A stretch of 64,000 nucleotides of DNA from Siphonodentalium dalli. Its lineage: Eukaryota; Mollusca; Scaphopoda; Gadilida; Siphonodentaliidae. Made by a program: the position numbers and the translations under genes. Below the pieces are notes generated by a model. The model saw only the letters and a list, made by a program, of their open reading frames with translations. It did no database searches and was not told the origin of the DNA. The stretch covers positions 64,731,127 to 64,795,126 of the forward strand of contig CP136061.1 in assembly GCA_032622095.1 (NCBI GenBank). The letters run 5' to 3'. Positions 22,417 to 33,840 of the stretch are shown here, piece by piece; position 1 is the first letter of the stretch; every line of letters starts with the position of its first letter.

Positions 22417-22736
22417 AATTTGGGGGGGGAGCTGGCGACAAAATATTAAGCATAGCCTTGCCCCTATTTGACTATAGTAGGCACATTTGAACAAATCTGA
22501 ATCCCAAACCCATGACGATCATCTCTAAAAAAGTTGAACAATATATAGATCTTACAGTCCAAAATAAAATACTGATAAATACTACAAATACTGACTCATA
22601 ACATATGGAACCCTCTGTTCCTCCAACAAGATGAATGATGCTGAAATGTTGGACTGATGACTAAAACTCCACCTCAAATTTTGTCAATGGAAAGCTAAGA
22701 AACATGAATTTAAATACATAGAACTTGTTAACTCAC

Positions 22737-22886
22737 GTTTTTCACAGCTAGAACCACCATGCCTGTAGGACCCATCACTACACTGACAGGTGTAGGAGTT
22801 AGATGAGTCTTGCTTACACCCAGTATTAGTTCCAGCACACTGGTCAATGGGTTCATTATAACTGCATGGACCACCAAAGCTTATCT
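22737..22886 (-). CDS. EGF-like domain exon (unit E)
   Basis: Identical in sequence to the exon at 20827-20976, with the same splice signals and phase 1-1. Two identical neighbouring domains would result if both are used. The pair forms part of the minus-strand exon series, and its parent gene is unknown. Confidence 0.8.
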
Positions 22887-23243
22887 CTGAAGAAAGAATA
22901 CAGTTAGCATCATCAATAAAATCAGATATACAAATGTACATCTAAATAGCATAGACTATATCAGCCCTTGCAATTGGCTATGGCATTTAGTAATTTATTT
23001 CTCATGCAATGAATTTGGCCAGGGATATAAAAGAGAAATTCAACTCATGTTGTAGTTTGACACTTTTCACTTTCAATATTTGCAGGGAATATTCAACTCA
23101 ATATATATATCAGTGCCGGGTCAGCAACAAGCTTAAGATGAATGATATTGAAATGTTGGACTGATGACTAAAACTCCACCTCAAATCTTGTCTATGGAAA
23201 GCTAAGAAACTTGAATTTAAATACATAAAACTTGTTAACTCAC

Positions 23244-23396
23244 GTTTTTCACAGCTAGAACCACCATGCCTGTAGGACCCATCACTACACTGACAAGTGT
23301 AGGAGTTATAGTTAGAGTATTGCTTACACCCAGTATTAGTTCCAGCACACTGGTCATTGGGTGGGTTATAACTGCATTGAAGACCGAAGCTTTTCT
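23244..23396 (-). CDS. EGF-like domain exon (unit F)
   Basis: 153-nt exon, phase 1 at both ends, with CTTCAG acceptor and AAAAAC|GTGAGT donor. Cysteines are C-x8-C-x6-C-x10-C-x-C-x11-C. The third loop is one residue longer (KQYSNYNSYT) than in units D and E, and the exon begins EKSFGLQ rather than EISFGGP. It is therefore an older paralogue than the D/E pair. The longer read-through frame on this strand is in a different frame from the domain and should be ignored. Confidence 0.75.
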
Positions 23397-23577
23397 CTGA
23401 AGAAAGAATAGAGTTAGCATCATCAATATAATAAGATATCTAATTAACATAGAATAAATGAGTTATCAGTTCCAACATCAGCCATTACAATTGGCTATGG
23501 CATTTAGTAATTTATTTCTCATGCATTGAATTTGGCCAGGGATATAAAAGAGAAATTCAACTCATGTTGTAGTTTAA

Positions 23578-23789
23578 CATCTTCGATGCTAAATGACGTT
23601 ATGATGTCGTGTGCTGGGCTGTTGACATTATATACAGTTATTCTGATGCACCAGTCTCTGAATTCCAGTAATGTATAATGGCCTACTGCTAGTGTGCTGA
23701 AGTAGGTCCGTTAGTACCTATGGACCATATTGCACGCGGCGTGCACTTTTACGTCTGTAATAGTTGCGGACATCATAGCAGCGAAGAGG
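23578..23789. mobile_element. piggyBac-like MITE (unit F, internally deleted)
   Basis: Flanked by TTAA at 23574-23577 and 23790-23793, with ends CATCTTCGATGC and, reversed, CCTCTTCGCTGC. It is about 100 bp shorter than the copies at 3431 and 12121 because of an internal deletion, and also has a small insertion (AGTAGGTCCGTTAG). Confidence 0.7.
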
Positions 23790-24248
23790 TTAACACTTTT
23801 CACTTTCAATATTTGGAGGGAATATTCAACACAATATATTTATCGGTGCTGGGTCGGCGATCCGCTAGTACAATGTACTGCCATATAGTTCAAACATAAA
23901 TCTTGCCCAAACAGTAATATTTTCCCGACAAAACATAATGAAAGTGTCAATGACACTGTAGTGAAACATGGAGAAGGGATCATTTCATGTGTTAAGAGTC
24001 AATGGAGCGATTAGGAACTCGGAAAGTTGACTGTCAAATACTTTAAGTAATATAGATATTAGGGTTGTGTTTGAATATATAACTTGGAATGTGTATTTTA
24101 ATTTCCACTGGTTTGACGATATCCCAAGAGCTTTGATGTATCTTTACATCCAAGATGCTTTTTAACAAAGGTCTTTGTGGCTTAAAATCTGTACACAGAG
24201 CCTAATTATACTCCATTTAATTCCACTCAGAAATCTTCGGGAATGAGA

Positions 24249-24640
24249 ATTTTAACATAGCTGATTACTGTGGTAATCCGCATTGAGTTCCATACCGAGA
24301 GGTCAGGTCAGCGATCGAGCTGAATTATTGAGAAATCAGTGAATCGAGATGGTCACACATGCACAGTGAAGATGAATCACTTTTATTGTGGAACGTGTTG
24401 TGTTCAGTCGCTCTTCGCACCTTACACTGAACTTCTATATATATACAAGTCTAACAAACTCGTATAAATCAACTTTGTACAAACAAACTGGTCATCCCGG
24501 CTCTAGATTTTCATGAATGACATCCAGATGCTTCAATATGGACACTGTATCCCAGCGATCAATATATTTTGAATTTATTCGGGTTATCTGATTTTCCGGC
24601 TCGGAATCATTGAACCCATCAGACATCCATTGGTATTCCC
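24249..24640 (+). mobile_element. Copia-type LTR-like block (unit F)
   Basis: A more diverged copy of the block at 19761, starting TTTTAACATAGC with the initial TG lost. The TATATATA box lies near 24436. It leads into the gag-protease remnant. Confidence 0.5.
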
Positions 24641-26060
24641 TACAATGGAGGTCGATAAAAAGAAGCAAGAAATAGCGGTGCATGGCACTGACGCTGCCAG
24701 AAGATAACAGCAGAATGATAGAGAAAGTGTTTGATGAATTGAGCTTTGAGGATTTGAAGATGGAAAATGGACTTGATTTGTTGATAAAATATCGTGATTC
24801 ACAGCTTGGAAGGGATGAATTGGAGTCTTACTCGCACAAGTCAGTCACTTATAGACAACAAATGTGACATGTCACATTAGAGTTACAATCACCCGCACAC
24901 GCACAAATCTGAATTCCAATCCCCTGACGATCATTTCTAAGAAAGTTGAAAAAAATAGATCTTACAGTCCAAAAAAAAATACTGATAAATACTATAAATA
25001 CTGACTCATAACATACTCCTATATATAAACTGTAGTGAAAAAAAAAGAGTCCTTGTAAGAGCAAACAATGAAATTCAAAGGAGATTCGACTGGATCAGGA
25101 TCATCATTTAATTCTAATCATCCAGCTATAAAGGTAGAACCATCATTCATGACTGAAGAATCACGTGTGGGTATACTCGACGAGGGAGATTCCGGAATTT
25201 TATAGGTACTAAATGAGGAAATCAAAGTAGTATCCAATCACACGGCATTGCACGGAACATAAATCCTGATGGACAACCAATGAAATGCATATGCTGTGGG
25301 TCCTATCGTCATTTTATTGGATCATGCCCCAACAGCTGGGAGAATCTCGCAAAAACCCGAACCGTCGAAAGTGTGGTATACCAGCTGTATACCTCAGAAA
25401 GTTTGTTGAAAAACATTATGTAGTTTTATTCAAGGATAAAAAAGAAGATAAAATGCAGCTTGGATCAGAAGCCAGAATATGCGCAGTTCTCGATAGTGCA
25501 TGCTCAAGTACTGTTTGTGGCAATAATAGGATCAATGATTATATTGAAACCCTGAGTAACAGCGACAAAAATAAGGCTGAGCGTGGAGAAAGATAGCCTG
25601 TGTTCAAGTTTGGTTGATGACGGTATCAACAATCTATAGCTGAATATTCCATTCCAGCCACAATTGTGGGCAAGGAATCCAATCATGACTGACATAGTTG
25701 AATCAGACATTCCCTTGTTATTATCAAAAGATGCGATGAAAAGTACTGAAGTTAAACTTGATATCGAAAATAACAGAGCAATTATTCTTGGGATGGAAGT
25801 GATTTTGGACATAACATCATCTGGCCACTATTGTATCAATCTAGGTGAAGATATAGATGAATGTGATATTTGTTAATAATACTCTGTTTCATCTCCTCAA
25901 CCAATTGTGTCTCTTCCAATGGCAAAATCGTTGAACAAATAAGTGGAAACTGATCTGAAAAAGTCGGGAAATAAATGGATTCTGCACATAATTGACATTA
26001 TCAGGGTTCGTTGAAAGAAAGACAACTAGTGAGATTATAGACAAAGTATAGTCAGGGTTT
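24640..26060 (+). pseudogene. Decayed Copia-type gag-protease-integrase stretch
   Basis: Pieces of one retroelement polyprotein appear in order with frame breaks between them. First is a gag N-terminus (24682-24867), cut by stops. Next, at 25286-25327, is a zinc knuckle of the form C-x2-C-x4-H-x4-C followed by CPNSWENLA. Then comes a retropepsin active-site motif, VLDSACSSTVCG, with its Asp at 25492. A protease C-terminal part follows (ESDIPLLLSKDAM, TSSGHYC; 25664-25876). Last is the start of an integrase-like segment (SLPMAKSLNK, ILHIIDI; 25890-26010) with stops. In the life cycle these parts package RNA, process the polyprotein and integrate the DNA. None is complete here, and no reverse transcriptase follows. 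Confidence 0.7.
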
Positions 26061-26069
26061 CTACTATAT

Positions 26070-27026
26070 GGAAGCGTCTTAGTGCCACGAATTGGACGAT
26101 GTATTATAATTCAACCCCAAACTGAATTAGAGTTGCAATGCTTCATCTATAGCAAACGAATGAATACAATAATTATGCGAGTCGGTCTAACTGACAGCGA
26201 ACCATTTATTGGGGATTTGGGATCGGGCCTGGGAGGATGTGGAAGGGCACTTAGGAATGATGTTGGGTGTTATAAATGGCGATATAACAATGAAAAATGA
26301 TGGGAAAATGATCTAATCTTTTTTATTTACTTCTTCTTTTTTAATTTTTTACTAATTCTTTATTCTGTTTCTGTGTTTGAAGTGCTTTCTTTCTGGAGGA
26401 CCATGGCTGCTAATCGTTATTTGTTTTTTTCTGTTTCTTCTGTGATGGCATTGGAGAGTTTCTTTGCTTCCGCCATTGTCTGCCTCTCACAACTGCTCGT
26501 CCGAGACTGGTGTTGTTGTTGCTGCTACAGTTTGAGATGCCGTGGGGGACACCGGTTCTTGATGATATTCCGGTGCCCGAGGTGGTACTGAGGTGTCTAT
26601 CTCCACCATGAAGTCACAGCAAGGATGTCCGAGGTGACTAAATTTGGCATCCCTGTCTCCGCTGGCTGCAATGTCGTCAACAGCTGGCCAGTCTTGTTGC
26701 CCAGAGGCCAAGTGGGGGGAACTGGGCGTCTCTCAGTACTCCCCTGTATCCATTTGGACCTCCTGTCGTCGTCCATGCTGCAGCTTGAAGGTCACTTGTT
26801 CTTTTTATTCTTCCTTCGAGTCGTCTTCATGGCCCCTGATGGTGGTTTCCCATTGGTCCTACCAGGGGTATATATCAAAATCTGCCAGGCCACTTCCAGT
26901 ATCTGTTGCTACTGGTGTGACTTGGTACTGCAAAACCACTTCAAGCCAGCCTACATTTGTATATATGGTCCATGAACACAATACGCCGACTGAAAGAGTT
27001 CACCTCGTGCGAGACTTGGCTGGGGA
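26070..27026. other. Unidentified GC-richer block
   Basis: A more GC-rich stretch than its neighbours, with open frames on both strands (plus 26644-27030; minus 26487-26711, rich in Pro/Thr/Ser). No domain is recognisable in either. Its end abuts the TTAA of the next element. It could be the tail of a retroelement or a degraded exon. I make no call. Confidence 0.4.
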
Positions 27027-27030
27027 TTAA

Positions 27031-29015
27031 AGGGGTACTGTACACTAAATCCGGCCATTTATAGGACAATCTCCTTTTATACTCAACAGAATATATGCAG
27101 CAAATGAATGAATTTGAGCCATGGATTAGTGAAAAATACTCTTGTGTGCTCTACAAAGGATGCAAACTACATGGCAATTATAATGAAAATTAATGAAAGT
27201 GTCAATGACACTGTAGCTCAACATGGAAAGGGAATAATTTCATGTTACAGTCAATGGAGTGATTAGGAATGTGGAAAGTTGAAAGACCTAGTTATGCAAA
27301 GAGTAAAAGCCAAGATGGCCACTGGCAGACATGTTTTTTTTTGCTGAATGACCCCAAAATAACTTGTTCCCATTCACATGTCATTGTTAACATCCATTAC
27401 AAATTTAATGATGATCCGACAAAAGATACGACCTGTACCCTATGTGAAAGGATTTAGTCATGTAAAGAGTAAAATACAAGATGGCTGCTGGCGGCCATGT
27501 TTTTTTGGGCAAATGACCTCAAAATGACCCGTTTCCCATCTACATGTCATTGTTAACATCCATGACAAATCTCATTATGATCGGACCAAAGATACGACTT
27601 GTAGCCCGTGCCAAAGGATTTAGTCATGCAAAGAGTAAAATCCAAGATGGCTGCTGGCAGAGATGTTTTTTGGTCGAACGACCCCAAAATTACCCGTTCC
27701 CATCTACATGTCAATATTAACATCCATGACAAATTTCATGATGATCAGACGAACAATACGACCTGTAGCCCATGCTAATAGATTGAATTTTGAAATCCAA
27801 GATGGCTGTTGGTGGCCATGTTTTTTTGCCGAATGACCTCAAAATGACCCGTTTCCCATCTACATGTCAATGTCAACAGCCATGACAAATCTCATAACAA
27901 TCCGACCAAAGGTAGGACCTGTAGCCCGTGCCAAAGGATTTAGTCAAACAAAGAGTAAAATCCAAAATGGCTGCTGGCAGCCATGTTTTTTGGCTGAATG
28001 ACCCCAAAAGGACTCGTTCCCATCTACATGTCAATATTAACATTCATGACAAATTTCATGAAGATCCGACCAAAGCTACGATCTGTAGCCCGCGCCAAAG
28101 GATTTAGTCATGAAAAGAGTAAAATCCAAGATGGCCGCTGGCGGCCATGTTTTTTGGCCGAACGACCCCAAAATGACTCGTTCCCATCTACATGTCAATA
28201 TTAACATCCATGACAAATTTCATCATGATCAGACGAATAGTACGACCGGTAGCCCGCGCCAACGGATTTAATTTTGAAATCCAAGATGGCTGCCAGCAGC
28301 CATGTTTTTTGGACAAATGACCCCAAAATGACTCGTTCCCATCTACAAGTGAATGTCAACAGCCATGTCAAATCTCATAAAGATCTGACAAAAGGTACGA
28401 CCTGTAGCCTGTGCCAAATGATTTAGTCATGCGAAGAGTAAAATCCAAGATGGCTGCTGGCGGCCATGTTTTTTGGCCAAACGACCCCAAAATGACTCGT
28501 TCCCATCTACATGTCATTGTTAACATCCATGACAAATTTCATGAAGATCCGACCAAAGCTACGACCTGTAGCACGCGCCAAAGGATTTAGTCATGCAAAG
28601 AGTAAAATCCAAGATGGCTGCTGGTGGCCATGTTTTTTGGCCGATGACCCCAAAATGACTTGTTCCCATCTACATGTCAATGTCAACATTCATGACAAAT
28701 TTCATAAAGATCAGACCAAAGGTACGATCTGTAGCCCGCGCCAAAGGAAATTGTTGATGGACACACAGACACACACACACACGGACGCCAACCCATGGCA
28801 ATAGCTCAAACTTACAAAGTAAGTTGAGCTAAGAAATGGCTGGAGTCATAAATAAATTTTCATTATAATTACCATGTTGTTTTATTTGTTCATAGAGCAC
28901 ACAAGTGTATTTTTCACTAATCCATGGCTCAAATTCATACATTTGTTGCATATGCTCTGTTGAGTATAAAACGAGATGGTCTCATAAATGTTCGGATTTA
29001 GTTTACATTCCCCCT
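27031..29015. mobile_element. Kolobok-like nonautonomous element carrying a satellite array
   Basis: Long inverted terminal repeats of about 160 bp (27031-27190 and 28855-29015) are flanked by TTAA at 27027-27030 and 29016-29019. The ends read AGGGGTACTGTACACTAAAT and AGGGGGAATGTAAACTAAAT. TTAA duplication with AGGG-type ends fits Kolobok better than piggyBac. The interior is almost wholly ~160-bp satellite units, a (CA)n run and a small hairpin. No transposase is present. A related single end lies at 54044. Confidence 0.7.
27290..28750. repeat. ~160-bp satellite, about nine units
   Basis: Successive GACTCGTTCC blocks at about 28011, 28175, 28330, 28494 and 28657 give a period of 155-164 bp. 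Every unit repeats the AAGATGGCTGCTGGCGGCC and TACGACCTGTAGCCC blocks with a few changes. A (CA)n run (28760-28785) and a hairpin, TAGCTCAAACTTAC / GTAAGTTGAGCTA, close the array at the right. Confidence 0.9.
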
Positions 29016-29117
29016 TTAAGCCTGACAGAAAAATCAACAGCCACTCAAAGGGGGCACATCCATCCTCTGTGCGACTGCAGCGATGATTGGAAATGAAAAC
29101 TGGTGTTGAGTTCTTTA

Positions 29118-29694
29118 TATCTATACTAGCAGGTGACCCGACTTCGTCCGGGCTTTGACCTTGAATTGATCATTTTGAAGGTCAAGGTCAGGTCGGGGTC
29201 ACAATTTGACTGGTCCATGAGAGTTGCCGGACAAAAGTGGCCCTAGGTAGCAAGTTTGGACTCCATTGTTGGGCCGTTTTCGAGTCTATAACGGACACAC
29301 ACATACATATATATAATTTGTGGGTACCCGTTTCAAGGTGAAGGTCACCTCAGGTGGAAAAACTGACCCGATGAAAATCTCCCCCATTCCTAGGAACCCC
29401 TAAGTACGAACACAGACATAAAGATCACACAACACGCTCCTGTCTGGACACAGACACAACACGCTCATGGCTGGACACAGCACGCTCTTTATCAACGACA
29501 CTGCGGATACGAACGCTCTTTAACTATCACGCGATTAACCCCCACAATTCCAAGACGGCGGCAGTGGGAATGGAGAATGTGTGCCCGGAGCTTCTCAAAA
29601 GCAATGCAACAACACTTCATGTGGGTTTTTACCCATAGATAGGAAGTTTTCCCGGCCATAGCTAACAGACAAACAGAAGTCCCAAAATATATAT
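29118..29694. repeat. Dispersed repeat, TACTAGCAGGTGACCCG type
   Basis: It starts with TATACTAGCAGGTGACCCG and CTTCGTCCGGGC, followed by TTGACC/GGTCAA-rich DNA. It ends in ATATATTAGATTATAT. I know similar starts from dispersed repeats of many marine invertebrates; the class is not settled. No open frame. Confidence 0.45.
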
Positions 29695-29935
29695 TAGATT
29701 ATATCCTAATTAGGAGATACTAAGTCCTAATTAGGAGATACCAATAAGTCCTAATTAGGAGATACTAAGTCCTAATGAGGAGATAATATCTCCTAATTAG
29801 AGATAATAAGTCCTAATTAGGAGATAACATCTCCTAATTAGGAGAAACTAAGTCCTACATAAGGAGATACTAAGTACTAATTAGGAGATAATATCTCCTC
29901 ATTAGGAGATACTAAGTCATAATTAGGAGATCGCA
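29695..29935. repeat. Array of TCCTAATTAGGA palindromes
   Basis: About a dozen copies of the perfect 12-bp palindrome TCCTAATTAGGA or one-base variants, spaced by GATACTAAG, GATAATATC or AATAAG. Spacers sometimes extend the palindrome, as in GATATTATCTCC pairs. Low-complexity, no coding capacity. Confidence 0.85.
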
Positions 29936-29936
29936 T

Positions 29937-30379
29937 TTATTTTTTGTTAGGTAGCACTAATACGCTTCCATATACTACTATACTGGCACAGGCTTTTTTA
30001 AACGGACCCACTTTTGATGACCAAAACAAAATAATTTGAATAGTATTTCCTACTACGGGTAAATTAGCATGCCGACAGACCCATTTAATCTCCCACTTTC
30101 CACATGAGTCTGCCGATTTGATCCTTGATGCCCGCCTATACCCCACAACTGTCATCTCATCTAAAGACATAAAGACAAATATTTATTTAAGTTCGCCCCA
30201 TTGGTAACATTTTGTAAGTCTCGTTCTTGTTGCGGCCGAGATTTCATTGAAGTCAGTGTGATCTATTGTCTATCCTGAATGGGTGCCTTAATATAATATA
30301 TCTTTAATAGACACTCTGTATGTGTTTATTACCTTTATTAGCTGTGATTCTTGCACATATATGATAGTTATGTGACATA
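29937..30379. other. No recognised gene
   Basis: A 77-codon minus-strand frame (29937-30170) has no recognisable domain. A short part (TATATGGAAGCGTATTAGTGC, reverse complement) resembles the sequence at 26065-26090, which hints at retroelement origin. The rest is plain AT-rich DNA up to the LINE. Confidence 0.4.
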
Positions 30380-32666
30380 ATGGAGGCAGAAAATGATTCC
30401 AGAAACTTCTTCAAACTGGTCCGGGCCCAAAGGGCCACAAAATCAGATACGATTCCTGAACTTGAAGTCAACGGTCGAACTTACAATACCACAGAGGCGA
30501 TACTACAAGGTTGGAGCGAATACTTCGAAGATCTCGCAACACCAAAAACTGACTCAAACTTTGATGAACCTTTTAAATCCCTGGTTGACGAAGACATCCT
30601 ATGGATCTCCCACAAATGTAAAGAAGCCGGAATCACCACCCATCCTATTACTCCGCCAGAAGTTAATGAAGCAATAAGAAAACTCAACTGCAACAAGGCC
30701 CCGGATATTTCTGGCATCACCAGTGAACACCTAAAAAACTCGCCCACAGCAGTTGTCATCTCCATTGTAACCATACTAAATGCAGTCGTCACAAGATGTA
30801 ATATCCCAGACATCCTGAAAGAGGGCATATTGACCCCGGTATTCAAGAAGGGTAACCCCCATCTGCCGACAAATTATAGAGGCATCACCGTCACGCCAAT
30901 CCTCCTGAAGATCTTAGAACATATACTAAACACAAGACATAACCCAATAATATCAACCGACCAATCAAAACTACAGTCCGGATTCACTAAAGGCACATCC
31001 TGTATTAACTCATCTCTCATCGTCACTGAATGCATCAATGAAGCGCGAATGACAAAAAAACCTCTAATCTTCGTCACACTTGACGCACAAAAGGCATTCG
31101 ATGTGGTTGATCACAACATCCTACTCAGGAAACTGTACCTTGACGGGATCAATGGATCTGACTGGTTACTGCTTAAAGACATCTACACCAACATGACATC
31201 CCGAGTAAAATGGGAAAACAAAACCTCAGAACCATTCAACATTAGGCAAGGAGTGAGACAGGGAGGCATACTATCAACCAGTCATTACAAACGATTCAAT
31301 AATCAATTACTTCTTCAACTTGAAAGCGGCTACAAGGGCGCATCGATTGGATCCATAAATATTCCCCACACAACGTGTGCAGACGACCTGGCACTCATGT
31401 CACATAATGGCATAGAAGTCCAACAGATGCTGGCTCTGGTAGAAACTTTGAAGCTCCAGACATAATCGTTATAACATCAATGCCACAAAGAGCAACTGCA
31501 TAGTTTATAACCATACAGCTCGATCAAACATCAATCTAAAGATTTTCGACCAGCCTATTCCTCATCCAGAAGAAACCAAACATCTTGGGCTAATACATAG
31601 CATGAAATCAAGACCAGACATCAACAGCAGGATCGCCCTTGGAACAACCTACTCATTAATGGGAGCCGGTATTCACGGAAGGAATGGAATCTCACAAAAA
31701 GCAAAAGTAAAACTATGGAAAACCTATGTCATTCCCCGCATAATATATGGACTTGAAGCTACAATGATAACGTCAACACAAATGAAAAAACTTGATAGCT
31801 TCCAAAATAAGATCCTGCGACAGATTCAACACTTACCAGACAGAACCCCACTAACAGCAGTTAATGGACTCTTAGGAATACCTCCAATAACAGTCATCAT
31901 CCATATGAACATATTCAACCTCTTCATCAGGATAGCAAGATCTCCCAGCTCAACAGAAAACCACATTGCATTTCGCCAACTAGCCACTAAGGACATAAAT
32001 GACACAAGTTGGTTCTCCAGAGTCCGTATATTACTTGACGATTATGGCATTCCTTCTGCATTTGATATTCTGACAAATCCCCCTGCGAAGAATGAGTGGC
32101 GAGATGCCCTGCAGAAAGCTGTTGCAACTAAACTAGAATCAACATGGGCAGAAGACATCCTCATCAAATCCTCTCTTTAATATCTCAACCCATCATCTGT
32201 GAAACTCAATAAAATACATCAGATCTACCGCACAGTCAGACCCAGCATATACGACGTCAGGCGTGCAGAAATCAAAGCAAAGCTACTCTGTGGTACTTAC
32301 ATCCTGCAAACAAACAAGGCCCTGTTCAACCAATATGCTGTCGACCCTACCTGCCCTACATGTCATCATGGACCAGAAGACAGAGAGCATCTTATTGCCG
32401 CATGCCCAACTTACACTAAGGAAAGAAATCGATTAAAGACAAAAATCTCCAATCTCATGTCAGACGACAAACATGATACAACTCTCCTAGAAAATTCACA
32501 CCAATTCACTCAACTGATACTAGACTCCAGCCATACTTCCATAGCTGATGCAGACCACCCATTTGACAATCATCTTACTGCTCAGCTAGAACTCTCCTCC
32601 AGGGAATACCTATACCAGATACACATAAGAAGATCCGCTATCTTGCAACTGAGGTCAGGAAAATGA
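30380..32666 (+). pseudogene. LINE (non-LTR retrotransposon), RT and C-terminal part
   Basis: 5'-truncated reverse transcriptase gene in three frame segments. The first (30380-31465) holds the RT core: a VTLDAQKAFDVVDH motif (Asp 235), RQGVRQGGILS (about 290-299) and CADDLAL (333-339). The last is a changed form of the usual YADD, whose two Asp are kept. A frameshift near 31460 leads to the second segment (31602-32180) and a stop near 32180 to the third (32199-32666). The third contains a CPTCHHGPEDREHLIAACP zinc-knuckle-like motif typical of many LINE C-termini. No apurinic endonuclease domain lies upstream, so the copy is truncated. It copies its own RNA when intact; this copy is dead. The clade is not assigned. 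Confidence 0.8.
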
Positions 32667-32935
32667 CACACAATTTCGAGAAGGCTGGTCTGAGCTCAAA
32701 GTTATCATAACACTCTAGTCTTTTCCAGTACAAACCCTTTGACGGTGCAACAAAATACTGTATATATATACATGTACCTATGATGAAATTCACTTGTGAG
32801 GACAGATTCTGAGAATTCTGAGGATCTACCTGTAAATTTTCTAAGGATCATATTATTCATCCACTTATACTGGAGTGCCTTGTCAAATCATCGGGGGAAC
32901 TTAATATTCCAACCAAAGAAGAAGAAGAATGGCCG
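32667..32935 (+). mobile_element. 3' untranslated tail of the LINE
   Basis: Non-coding sequence after the last frame, ending in an AAGAAGAAGAAGAATGG run at 32919-32935. A simple-repeat tail is common at LINE 3' ends. No target duplication was identified. Confidence 0.45.
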
Positions 32936-33840
32936 ACAATTTCAGAAAAATATATTTAGACAATTATTTATATGAAAGATCTGCATTTTACCAATGCATT
33001 AACTAATTTAAACATGATAGTATGACAACCTGACATTACAATAAAGATTATGTGTACTTTAGATTGTTTTATTAGTTTTTTTAATAGTCAAAATTGCCGT
33101 TTTTTGCTGAATGAATCACCTATTTTTCAAGGTAAAAACGTAATTCACTAAAACAAACGGCGTGATTATAAACTCACACAGGCCCCAGCGTGCCTCAGTG
33201 ACAGTTTAGACCACATGCATATGTGTCATTTTTGTTATTTTATTTATAGCACAATGATGATAAGCTTGAAGTTAGAGATTTAATTATATATCACAATTTT
33301 TGTTTTGTTTTTTGACAGTCAAAATTGCCATTTTCCTCAATTAAAAAACCTAGCTATTTTCGTAGTAAACTGTCGCAACTAAAGTCTAAATCAGCTCCTG
33401 CATTAATTGTGTAGCTCCTCACATATGGTCCAGCTATATACCAGAACTAGACCCTAATTTATTCTTACAAGTTTTTAAATGAGAAAGACAGTAGAAAGAT
33501 TTATCAGATCATCATCGTTGGAATACTGTCTCAGAAAACCAAAATTGAAATATATATAGCAGGTTGTGGGCCATTTTTCAATTGGATTATTGCAAAAAAA
33601 TCCTTATTTGGAGTTATTTCCATTGGGTGACAAGGAGTTATGCCCTTTAATTGTCGTGAATATTCTTCGGCAAAATATTCACCTGCAATTCTTTGGCTAT
33701 AATCACCTACATACATGTCCTTGATATTTGAAACATTATTTCATAAGAAGAAGACTATTATTGTATCATACTTTTCCACAATAAAATCAGTTTTCTCATA
33801 AATTCTCCGGCAATTTAGGTGTAAAATTAGCTCGGCAACG
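32936..33840. other. No recognised gene
   Basis: AT-rich. A block with GTCAAAATTGCC(G/A)TTTT occurs twice (about 33090 and 33319), which suggests an old small duplication. Nothing else. Confidence 0.5.

Larger units (their letters stand above)
21105..23014. repeat. 1,910-bp tandem unit, copy E
   Basis: Second near-identical copy of 19195-21104. A third copy starts at 23015 but breaks off near 23120, where it jumps to sequence next to the following EGF-like exon. A deletion thus fused two units. Confidence 0.95.

Noticed and set aside
27001-27030. TERVHLVRDLAGD as a conserved protein end
   Set aside because: It ends at the TTAA of a transposon and lies in an unidentified block; no family match could be supported.
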